Source: Neoscytalidium dimidiatum (taxonomy: Eukaryota; Ascomycota; Dothideomycetes; Botryosphaeriales; Botryosphaeriaceae). From it: a stretch of 64,000 nucleotides of DNA. A program made the position numbers and the translations under genes. The stretch covers positions 1,798,001 to 1,862,000 of the forward strand of contig CM074705.1 of the NCBI GenBank assembly GCA_037367355.1. The letters are read 5' to 3'. Of the stretch, positions 46,307-55,733 are shown in pieces. The notes beneath the pieces were generated by a model that saw only the letters and a list, made by a program, of their open reading frames with translations, did no database searches and was not told where the DNA came from. Numbering within the stretch: the stretch's first letter is position 1; each line of letters begins with the position of its first letter.

Positions 46307-46350
46307 CCTCCGATCCCTGCCCCCAATCAGGGTTAATTCGGGTTAATTAA
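46307..46350 (+). other. Canonical tRNA intron (position 37/38) of tRNA-Ala
   Basis: This 44-nt insertion lies one base 3' of anticodon AGC. It contains an inverted repeat (CCCTG...CAGGG) and a direct repeat GGGTTAATT at 46330-46338 and 46340-46348. It lacks GT-AG ends. Confidence 0.8.
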
Positions 46351-46386
46351 TGGGAGTGGTCCCGGGTTCGATTCCCGGCGGATCCA

Positions 46387-47769
46387 TCTTCGCTGGTTTA
46401 ATTCCAGTATTATTCCCCATTTTTTTGCACTCTTCCGGACATGGTGAAATTATGGTTGAGAATTCTTTTTCGGGAAGTTAGGTTGGTCTGTAAACATCTC
46501 CCATGGCAATTCGATAGCAATACCGGAGCTGTGGAGGACGTCTCATGTTGAACTGTCAAAGAGGTATATGCTTTTAATTATATTGCACATGCGACCCGCA
46601 TTATAGTATTTTGTATTGCCGTGTGCGGGTTGACTTTTCATGTGCCTGAATAGGGTGTAGATAAGATCAGTTCTGAGCATCTGCCTCCAACAGGAGCGAA
46701 TACAAGGGTAGGAATTTTGAGGACAGTCTTGTGCAGGAACTGAGGTGGGTAACTTCTACTAAGCAGCATCCATCGACCAGTGGTCACAGCAATATCGACA
46801 TAGGCAATGTGGTGCGACCAAGAGTTGGTCTAAAATTTGGCAACTCGGATTTACGACGGCGTGCAGGGGTAGTTCGGGACCAATCAGTTCAAAGCGGGAT
46901 AAGTGGACTGTCAAGTCAGTTACATCACACCCTTGCAGCGCCGTCATCTCTTACACTCCTTCGTCGAGTCAGTCTTTTCCCCCTTCCATATTCTCTAGCA
47001 CACCCATTCGAAAAGACGGAGCAAGACTTTGATTAACGGGTTAGCGTTAAATCAACAAGGCTTTCTCTGGACTTGTTGACCCCGCGTAGCTACGTTCAGG
47101 CGGAGTAGTGGCCGAAAAGTCGTGTCATGGCCATGCGAAGCTTTACATGCATTAGAGGTGCCGCATGTGGACAAGGAATATTGACTCGCACTCTCCGGCA
47201 CCGCCGGCCACAACAGTTGCCGGCAACAGAAACCACGGTCCGCTGTCCGCAAGCATCCGGTAAACGCAAACTTGGAACACCCTCTACTTCAGCCGCACAC
47301 CATCGCCCTTCGCTATTGTCATCCTTGTTTCTCTTAAAGTCGATTTCTACAAGCATCAATGCGGCTCTGCAACTGCCATGCCCAGAGGTGCAACAATGCC
47401 TGCTAAAGACAGAGGATCTCCGCAGTGTATGTTCTTGGCAGTTTGCCGATCTGGGTTGGTTGGAAGTTTATTTGTGTATCCGAGCACCACATTTTCTAAT
47501 GATATCCGTCGCCCTGTCCCTGGCTTAACGGCTATCACCGTAGGACCATTGCCGAGGCGGTCACTTAGTGATCAAGGAGAGTCGTATCGTTCGTGGAATT
47601 TGTGACGCCAGATTACCGGCCTAGCACCATAGCTTAATATAGGAAAGCTAATGCCAGGAACCTAAATCAGCCTAGGATGATACGAGTGCTTGATCAATGT
47701 ATATAAGGGAGATCGCTCGTCGTGTCCATCGTAGGTAGTCATTGAGTCACTTTGGCGTGCAGATCCAGA
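46387..47769. other. Intergenic, no gene seen
   Basis: Short frames on both strands without motifs. TATATAAGG at about 47699-47707 lies 63-71 bp before the next gene's ATG and could be its TATA element. Confidence 0.5.
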
Positions 47770-48913
47770 ATGTTCAGGCACGCAGGTCTTATCTTTCAAG
47801 CATACTTTTTTCTTCTAGCTAGTGGAACGTTCTTCAGACCTCTGCAGGATGACTTTGCTGCACGTAACTTTCGGACGGTGCAATCGGTCTACAACCTAAC
47901 TGTACGCTTCATCCTTGCTGGCGACTGCACCTATGATCATTGATGTTCCTTAGGTCTTCCCCCAGAATGCTCAGATCATTGCCAAAGGCGGTTCAGCCGT
48001 TCCACCAGGACTGTTTAGCCCTAACGCCACTGGCCGGATCACGCCCCTCGGTAACTTCACTGGCTTTGAAGACAGCATTGAGTACTTCTTCGGCTTGGCC
48101 CCCACGCCCCAATCTAACGCCGCTGGGCTCGGCATATATGAGGCAGATCTTGTGTCATTCTCCAGTGGATGTCCAGAGGTCGCTGCCAGTGTCGTGTATT
48201 TAAAGGCTGGTGCTGTCAACAACGTCACCGGAGGCCTACTTGAGGGGTCACCTACCACAACGCTAAAACAAGTATGTCTAGCTCTGTTTTCTCCTATTTA
48301 ACAGGCGTGTAATCCTTGGCTATACTGTCCTATTCTCTGCGGCAGCGCATAAGCTAACGCTAGTTGTTGTTTTACAGATTGCCTTTTGGAAATTTGACAC
48401 GGATGGCCTCATCCTTCAGTACGACGCCTGGATCCCGACTCTGCAACTCTGGACGCGCGTTGCAAACGGAATCGACTTTGAGAACAGGACGATCCAGCAA
48501 GGCACAGTAGCTCAGAGCCTTTGTCCAAACATCCAGCAGAGATGTACTGGCAGAGATCAGCAGTATCAAAGCGTAGAAGACTGTACATCTCAATTGCTGG
48601 CGAAAGATTTTGGCACGTTCGATGAAGTCTGGGGTGACAACATTGTTTGTCGCATCATCCACGTTTTATTGACAGCTATCCGACCGGACGTACGTATTGT
48701 ATACCCTACAGCCTACTCAAAGGCCAGCTGGTCTAAGCTCACATTTCCCAGGCCCATTGTGCTCATGTGGGGCCTACTGGTGGTGGTAAATGCGTCAATA
48801 TCGATTACCGACTAGACTACTTCGATGACGATGAGCTGTTTGGACTTCCTGAGCCATTCATGTGCCCGCAGGAGAAGGAGCAGACACAAGGCTGCCTCGG
48901 AATCATCATCTAA
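47770..48913 (+). CDS. Secreted fungal protein of unknown function
   Basis: Four exons (47770-47901, 47954-48271, 48378-48689, 48752-48913), all phase 0, give 307 residues. The N-terminus MFRHAGLIFQAYFFLLASGTFF is a signal peptide or anchor. Residues 44-240 include VFPQNAQIIAKGG, several NxT/NxS sites, SGCPEVAASVVYLKAGAVNN and FDTDGLILQYDAWIP, with the feel of a SnoaL-like fold (inference). A Cys-rich C-terminal half carries CPNIQQRCTG, FDEVWGDNIVCR and CAHVGPTGGGKCVNIDY. I recall this C-terminal pattern from uncharacterised secreted ascomycete proteins. ATG 47752 is an in-frame alternative. Clean splicing throughout supports an active gene in an otherwise sparse region. Confidence 0.78.
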
Positions 48914-50081
48914 AGTTAATAATCAGGACCTTAAAGCTCACTGGGGGTTGAGCCAATGATTTTTGGCACAATTATCGGTCATGACAAATGTAATCTAGAC
49001 GCAACCATTCCCTTTTATTGTTTGAATGAAAACGGTTTATATCTATGCCCCCCTTCTCTCCCGTTAAACTTCAGGTAACACCTTCAATCTTTCGTAGGAG
49101 AACTTGAATACCCTCAGCCTCACAGATCAAGCATGGCAGGCAGTAACTGGTCAAGGGAAACCACTAACCCGCGCAGTCTGACGGACCAAATGCCCGAAGC
49201 AAGTCGAACCCAAAAACTAACAAAATTGAGACCCAACAAGTGTTCGATGGTACCTAAGAGAGGCCCTAGAATGTCTTAAGTCCATATTGAAATTTTAATC
49301 CTACTTGTTTCCTCAGAATCCCTTCGTTTAATATATATAGGACATCTAGGTCTATTAGAACTAGGAGCCAGCCCTCAGTCGGTGTCTTTTCTTTCCCGTA
49401 GCCGATATTGCTAAAGTGCAACTATGTCATAATTTAAAGAGCCTCGTTTTTAAGCTATTAGAGTCTAGTTACTTTCTTATACTACTGACATCTACAATAT
49501 AATTACTAAAGGCGACTAAGTAGATAAAATAAATTAAGTAGAACCCACTTAGTTAATATTATCTAATTAAATCTTTTTTTCTACTAAGCGTAATATAATT
49601 TACTAAGTATATAGATTATATACGCTTTTATATATATATACTATACTCTCTATATGGTTTTAACCCTCGTAGTTAACTTCCTAAGTAATCTAGATTCTTT
49701 AGGCCTTCGTAACGTAGAGCTTAGTTACTACTTACTCTCTCCCTAGTTTTCACCCTCTTTGGTGTTTTATCTTTAGAGGTAGAGGCGGTCCGTTACATCG
49801 TGTTATTTACGACTTGCGCAGCTACTATATTGGTACTTACAGCCAGGTTTGAACATGACCACCAAATAATGTCGCCAAGGCTACGATGTCTATTGGTACG
49901 AAAGAGTATCGGAGTCTGAGATACCTTAAGGAGGTGGATGATCTAGACATTGTTGCAAATATGTATCCGGATGACGGATCTGACTCTCCGAAGGTCCGTG
50001 TTAACTCTCGAGAAGTCGACGAAAAGTCATTACACATCTGCACTGCCTCGTAGTAACCAGGTACGCAATTACATGATTCCT
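48914..50081. other. Intergenic with an AT-rich island
   Basis: No gene seen. Most of it is the TA-rich block described separately. Confidence 0.55.
49300..49790. repeat. TA-rich island, probable RIP-degraded repeat relic
   Basis: A sharp shift to AT-rich sequence dominated by TA-containing words (TATATATATA, TTAGTTA, AAGTAGATAAA). No coding capacity and no recognisable terminal repeat. The TpA excess is what repeat-induced point mutation leaves in ascomycete transposon copies. A transposon origin is inference. Confidence 0.5.
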
Positions 50082-51347
50082 TCAAGATAATCGCTTCAAC
50101 TTTCTCAATTTTCTTTTCTTCCCCTTTCCATCGACCCTTCCATTAGCTTTAGAAGCCTGGATCTCTGGATCCCGCAGTCCCTCTTCTTCCCCCGCGAACG
50201 CAAAATCGAATCCATGTTTGGTACCGGACGAGGACGAAGCTACAATAGCTAGCTCTGGCGCCTGCACACCATCGTCTTTCTCTCCCAGGCTCGGCAGCGA
50301 CCATAGCTTTAGAGCCTCGGATATCGTCTGCGAGACACCCGCCGAACCGGCTCTCCGGTCCCTCGCGCCATTCTCAAATGTAGGTTCGGGCATGGCCAAC
50401 CCCGGCGACTTCGGCTCAGCCTCCTCGAGTACGGGGTTGAGGGCGAGCGGCGACTGCACCATACCGTCTTTCGATTTCTTACGCTGGCGCGCCGAGTCGA
50501 GGATGCCATCCCAGAACTTCTCGCGGAGCTCCTTGGGTGAGAGCGGTGACAATTCACCGTGCTGGTGGCGGTCGAGGATGTCGTCGAACGTCGTGGGTGG
50601 CGTGTAGGTGGATCTCAGCGGGATGATGGTAGGCGCGGTGTCGTGACTGGGGACCGCAGGAGTCGATGACGAAGCTTGAAGCCCCTTTTCTGGAGCTGCG
50701 GGATCATCGGCTAACGGGGGCGGCAAGGGTGTCGCGTAGGCTTGTTCGCCGTACTGCGAGCGCCAGCGGCACTCGGAGGGGAAGTCGCAGCGATTCCAGC
50801 AGTCGCGATGGCGATTGCTCTTCTGCGAAGTCCTTCCCAGTCCCAATAATGTGGAAGAGCCAGACCCACTGCTGACAAAAGAATCGCTGAGCTCGGTGGC
50901 ATCGCTGAATGAGGAGTTGCGAAGGGTATCCTCGCCGCGGCGCCATTGGCCGAACGCCTTCCATGCGGTATAGTGGAACTCGCTGGGACACGCTCGGTGC
51001 TTCTTGGTCTTCTTCTTCTTCTTCTTCGGATTGACGCTGCTGCGCCACATTGTGACCGTCGTCACTCCCGAGCAGAAGTAGTGGCCGTCGTCGAGGCAGC
51101 GGCGGGTGGCGCCCAGTGGATAAGTGCGGTGGCAGACATGGCATTGCCAAACCCACGTCAGCGCAGGAGACGGCGGTGACGTTCTTGGGGAAGAGATCTC
51201 GCGCTTGTTACTGTTCATGGTAACACAATGCGTCTTTGGCGGAGGTGTAGGCGGGGTTAGTGGAAGTCGAGGAGAAAAAGGTGACGGTGGAGTAGAAAGA
51301 TTTGATGATTTGAAGGGAGCAGGGGAAATTGTAAGAGCCTTCGACAT
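50082..51347 (-). CDS. Cys-rich fungal protein of unknown function
   Basis: One exon, 421 residues. After a Pro/Ser-rich start (1-60) comes a block with several Cys: WVWQCHVCHRTYPLGATRRC, then DDGHYFCSG. A poly-Lys stretch follows, then HRACPSEFHYTAWKAFGQW, and CWNRCDFPSECRWRSQYG near residue 210. The paired CxxC and the further Cys/His residues suggest one zinc-binding module split by low-complexity sequence (inference). The remainder is disordered. The block resembles a family of uncharacterised ascomycete proteins. ATG 51347 precedes a purine/pyrimidine-rich leader. Confidence 0.72.
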   Translation of the reverse strand: MSKALTISPAPFKSSNLSTPPSPFSPRLPLTPPTPPPKTHCVTMNSNKREISSPRTSPPSPALTWVWQCHVCHRTYPLGATRRCLDDGHYFCSGVTTVTMWRSSVNPKKKKKKTKKHRACPSEFHYTAWKAFGQWRRGEDTLRNSSFSDATELSDSFVSSGSGSSTLLGLGRTSQKSNRHRDCWNRCDFPSECRWRSQYGEQAYATPLPPPLADDPAAPEKGLQASSSTPAVPSHDTAPTIIPLRSTYTPPTTFDDILDRHQHGELSPLSPKELREKFWDGILDSARQRKKSKDGMVQSPLALNPVLEEAEPKSPGLAMPEPTFENGARDRRAGSAGVSQTISEALKLWSLPSLGEKDDGVQAPELAIVASSSSGTKHGFDFAFAGEEEGLRDPEIQASKANGRVDGKGKKRKLRKLKRLS

Positions 51348-53593
51348 TTTTCTCCTTTTTTTTTTTTTGGATTACTTTTACAAAATTCGACGTAATGATA
51401 GTATTACTGTAGGCGGGAAATCTAGGACTGAGCTTTGTAATGCAAAGAGCGAGCGTATATATGAAGGCCAGCTTCGGTATTGAGATGGTCAACTAGGAAG
51501 TCTCCGAGAAGAAAGGTTCAAATAGAGGTATGGAAATGACAGGCGCGTGATCAGAACCCGGGCAGATCGATTGGAGGGTTGGAGCGATAATAAACGTTGT
51601 TAGAAGGCGAAAATACCGACAAAGGAACGTTGGGCCGTACAAGGCGCTTCCAACACAGGACCTCATTGTCCGCCAGCGTGTCCGACATTCCCACTTTCGT
51701 AAGGTCTTTGCTCATGTAGATCTATACATAGCCTCCTGTTCCAGTCCAGTGCTGTAGACCATTCGCCGGCTGTGCCACCCGGTGCCTTTTTCTTTGTTTT
51801 GATGCTTTGCCGAGACACCTTTGCCTGACCGCCACGAGGGCGGGCTCGTTTCCGACGATTGTTCTCATCCAGAGAAAGAAACATCCGTACTCTTATATGA
51901 TATCCAATCCGTTCCAACAAAAGCTGCATGGAAAGAGAAATTACTGCGAAATGGCCTCAACATTGGTGTTGAGGGAGCATGTGGAGCAGAGATGTATCAA
52001 GCGAGAACCGACGAAGGGCGATTAGACAGCTGAAACGAATGCTTGAGCCGGGGCTACCCGAACAAAGGAAAGGGCAAAAAAAAGGGTCAGCGATGGAATT
52101 TAGCTTCTTCAGGTAACAATGAAATTGAAGTATGTCCGAGTGGTGAATATAAAAAGACCTTTGCTCATAGGCAATTGTACGTCAGTCCTTGCGAGGGAAG
52201 ATTGTTTGCTACAACGATTTCTTACTCTCGCGTTAAAGTCAAGCTGCATTTGGCTTATCTGGCTTGATCAGAAGTATATAAGGAGTCGCATTGTCAATGC
52301 GCCCTCATGATGGAGACTGTTCTGGCCAACGTCAGCCGTGCCATACGATGATGCCTCCCAACAATCTGGCGACTAGATCACTTTCTTCTACGGCTTTCCA
52401 AGTACATAACTCATAAGGCTGCCTATGCTCCACCGAGTCAGTTCACTTTCATGTACCCTGCCAGTCTCAAGATAACAGTCTTTCCCTTATCTCTGCGCCG
52501 GCAAGCCCGCGGCGCCACATCCCGCTTCGCTGGGTAAACTCGCCCCGCTGAAACTTGATAGACCAGGGAGCTTAATACCGGCGGCTGGGAAAGCTAGTGA
52601 ATGGATCTACACCCCGCAAACCCACTTGGGGATTGCAGACGGTGTGCTTGCGTGCATAACGGGTAGTTATCTTCGGTGGCAGGGATGTTGAATGTTTCCG
52701 CACAGGCGCCATCCACTCCGCAATCAGTGATGTCATGATCCACTGGTCGTTCAGATGCGTTACTCCTTTTCTCTTTTCAAAGCAAGCTCCGAAGTGAAGA
52801 TAAGAAAGTGATGCTGGTTGTCGCGGTCTACTCGGTTGTTGTGCCGGGATGATCGTTGATTTCTTGGGAGATCGTACACCAAGAATACAAGAGATCAGCG
52901 AAAAGTACGGCGCAGCAAGCTTGGCGGGCGCTTATTAGCTGGCTTTGATCGAAGCTCCGGTAGTGATGGTCAGCTCAAGAGCGGCTGACTGAGGGCATCG
53001 ATAGGTAGCGTGAGTGGTGAGGGCTGATAAGGGTTTCCTTGGCGCCTTCTCCGCAAAGGACGATCTGTGATGTGTCGCTTCAAGATTGGCATTCTTGTTT
53101 TCTGATTTTACAAGAAGACATTAGAATATCGGAAGGCAACGAGGACGCCTTGGCGTTTGTGGTAGGGGTCTCGTCCTACCTGCTTGTTTGGGTGGGGGGA
53201 GGGGGTTTTCTTAATATTAACCATTTCAACGCTTCTTAACGTTTTCAGCCCTCTTAAGCGTATTTACTTGGACCCATTGTTTGGTCGTCCGACAACCTTG
53301 GATAAAGAGGGCTTGAACATGCAGCAGGTCGGTAGTGATTTCAGCTAAATCTCTATATACAATGAAGTTCGACATACTTTCATATCTAGAAAGCTGTGAG
53401 TTGCAACATATTATTGTTCAGTGCAGCCTCTGCGAAGATCAGTAAGATTCATTCTGTCGTCTCCTTTTTCCCCCAGTCCCGCTCCGAAAAGACAGTATAG
53501 AAAGTGTTCATCAAATAAGCCTCTTGGTATCCAACGCCAGTCCCTCGCTCAAATTAATGTCTCAAAAAATCACGCACACAACCCCACCGGTCA
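51348..53593. other. Gene-poor stretch
   Basis: No supported gene. Frames at 51663-51929 (minus) and 52043-52310 (plus) are short and motif-free. Confidence 0.5.
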
Positions 53594-55320
53594 TCATCTC
53601 TGCATGGCACCTTCAGCCTTCTCCTCCAAAGCGACAGCGTGCCTATCGCCAGCAACACCTGTGTGCTCGTGGCCAGAGCTCGAATCACTGGGCTCTTTAC
53701 CCTCAAGCATCTGACTGTGTTGAGAAATACCATGACGCTCGCCCTGAGGGATGTTGTGCTCCGTAGACGAAGGCTCATTCTTCGTAGGCGTCCAAGCAAG
53801 GTAGTCACGGCGGACCTCGACGTAGTCATAGGCAAATTCACCGAGCTGGTCGTCGTCCATACCCAGAAGCTCGGCTTCCTCCGACGCGCGCAGTTTAAGA
53901 CCAGGGATCTTGTCGATAACGAAGGCGATCAGAGCGGAGACGACGAAAGCGTAGCCGGTAGCGGCACAGATGTACGCAACCTGCTTGCCGAGAAGGCGCC
54001 AATCGTGATCAATCCAACCGCCAGTGAGACCAGTGTTGACACCATCCAATCCAATGATGTAGCTGGCCCCAAAGAGACCGTTGAAGAATAGACCAAGCAT
54101 GCCAGCGACGCCGTGCTCAGCGAATACATCCATAGCATCGTCAATGCGGATCCAGAACTTTACTGTAGACTCGTTAGCGAGGAATATTAACTCATGACTG
54201 GCTGCTGAGCTTACTCTTGGTGGCAAAGTTGCAAACGACGCCAGTCACAATACCCAGAACAACACTGGCCCACGGGGTAATGAACCCAGAGGCAGGGGTA
54301 GCGGCAACCAAGCCAGAGATAGTACCAGAGCACCAACCGACCATTGACCACTTGCGAGCAAGGCGCCAATCGAGGATGACCCAAGACATAGCAGCAAACA
54401 TTGCGGTCAAGTTGGAGTTCCAGCATGCCATGACAGCGCGCAGATTGGCACCGAATGCAGAACCACCGTTGAAGCCGAGCCAGCCAAACCACAGGAGGAT
54501 GGTGCCGAGAGTGATGAGCGAGACGTTGTGAGGACGAAAGTTCAGCATCATCTTCTCCTGGCGACGGCCAAGGACCCAGGAATAGGCTAGAGCAGACATT
54601 CCGGAGCAGATTTCGACAGGACCGCCACCGGCATAGTCGAGACCTCCCCAGGCAAAGAACCAGCCGTTGGCGTTCCAGGCCCAGCAGGCAATTGGACAGT
54701 AGACGAGTGTAGCCCAGACGAAGATGAAGACCATACATGGGATGAGGCGACCGCGCTCAGCAACGCAGCCCACCACGATGGCGGCGGTAACGGCGCAGAA
54801 TTGCATCTGCACTGATCAGCATACGGCTTCTGGCTCAAAGGGCACGCTCAGCTAACCTGGTAGAAGGCGTAGAGCAACTCGGGGATCAGGGGACTACCCG
54901 GGCTAGGAGCACCGAGAGTCTTCATAAGGCCAAACTTTTGTAGGTCGCCGATGAAACCGTTGGTTGCAAAGCTGCTGAAAGCCAGCGAGTAACCCCAGAA
55001 ATACCATTGAAAGGTAATGACGGAACAGGAGGCCATGCAGGCCCAGACCATAGATAGAGCGGACTTTCTCCGGGCGAGTCCAGAGTAGAGGAAACCCAGG
55101 CCAGGAACCATGATCAACACCATGGCCGAGGCCACAATGATGTAGGCCTGGTCGCCGGACTGGTACCATTGATTGAGGTTCTCGGTTTCTGCGAATGGCA
55201 TTGTTAGCAGTCGGACGACTCCCGTTGGCACGTGCTGCGAGGCGACGAACTGGAATCACCACCCAGGTCGGCATTGGTGCCGTTGAACTCGGTGGGCGCG
55301 CCAACCCACGCGTACGACAT
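53594..55320 (-). CDS. MEP: Mep1/Mep3-type ammonium transporter
   Basis: Four exons (55320-55251, 55188-54857, 54806-54215, 54162-53594) give 520 residues of the Amt/Mep/Rh family, plasma-membrane ammonium uptake. Hallmarks are GDQAYIIVASAMVLIMVPG, FLYSGLARRKSALSMVW, FQWYFWGYSLAFS, WNANGWF and DYAGGGPVEICSG. Later come GWLGFNGGSAFGAN and KIKFWIRIDDAMDVFAEHG. About eleven TM segments precede a cytosolic tail from about residue 445. The first pore His is replaced by Glu199 (PVEI), the state found in yeast Mep1 and Mep3 but not Mep2; the second pore His (FAEHG) is kept. The first donor is a non-consensus GTTCGT, so the exon 1 boundary is the least certain point. Confidence 0.94.
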
Positions 55321-55590
55321 GGCGGCAAGCGGTGGGGGTCAGTGAGCTCTGTCTGAAGATCGAATGTTGCGCCGGCGGTGGTGGTCGAGGAAGAGCGTCC
55401 ACTGGGGCTGGCGAGGAGCTGGACGACGGGCGAGGTCAGGTTGAAGTACAACAGCAGCGGACGCCTGGCTGGACCTGCGGGCTGGTGCGGGGCCGGGGTG
55501 GTATTTTAACGCGCTGGACTCGCACGACTCGGTTCTGCCGACGTATTGTGAAAACGTCAAAAGGCCCTGGGGCTCCCATCGCGCAGTCTG

Positions 55591-55596
55591 CTTATC
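55591..55596 (-). promoter_or_regulatory. GATA-factor site upstream of MEP
   Basis: GATAAG on the minus strand (CTTATC on plus), about 270 bp upstream of the MEP start. Another copy lies at 56089-56094. GATA factors of the AreA type drive ammonium transporter genes under nitrogen limitation in fungi. The function of these two sites is inference. Confidence 0.4.
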
Positions 55597-55697
55597 TCCC
55601 TGGTCGAGCCAGTTGCGGCAAATTAGACGAGGCCTCGTGGGGTTTGGCCGGGTGGCTTTTTCCACAGATCTGGAGCTCGGGGCAGCAGGAGAATCGG

Positions 55698-55733
55698 CCA
55701 GGACAGGACAGGACAGGACAGGGCAGGGCAGGG
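55698..55733. repeat. (GGACA)n / (GGGCA)n pentanucleotide repeat
   Basis: About seven tandem pentamers changing from GGACA to GGGCA units. Confidence 0.8.

Larger units (their letters stand above)
46213..46386 (+). tRNA. tRNA-Ala(AGC) with two intervening sequences
   Basis: The acceptor stem GGGTCTG (46213-46219) pairs with CGGATCC (46379-46385), with discriminator A46386. It includes the G3-T70 wobble pair (46215/46383) that specifies alanine. Box A TGGTTTAGTGG is intact (46220-46230). The anticodon stem CTCCC (46296-46300) pairs with GGGAG (46352-46356), and TTAGCA gives anticodon AGC (46303-46305). The T arm CCGGG-TTCGATT-CCCGG (46362-46378) is perfect. A 44-nt insertion at 46307-46350 occupies the canonical 37/38 site. 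A second, 58-nt insertion at 46231-46288 splits the D-loop after the conserved GG. Without both, the cloverleaf is complete. A T7 run at 46420-46426 can terminate Pol III. Confidence 0.9.
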
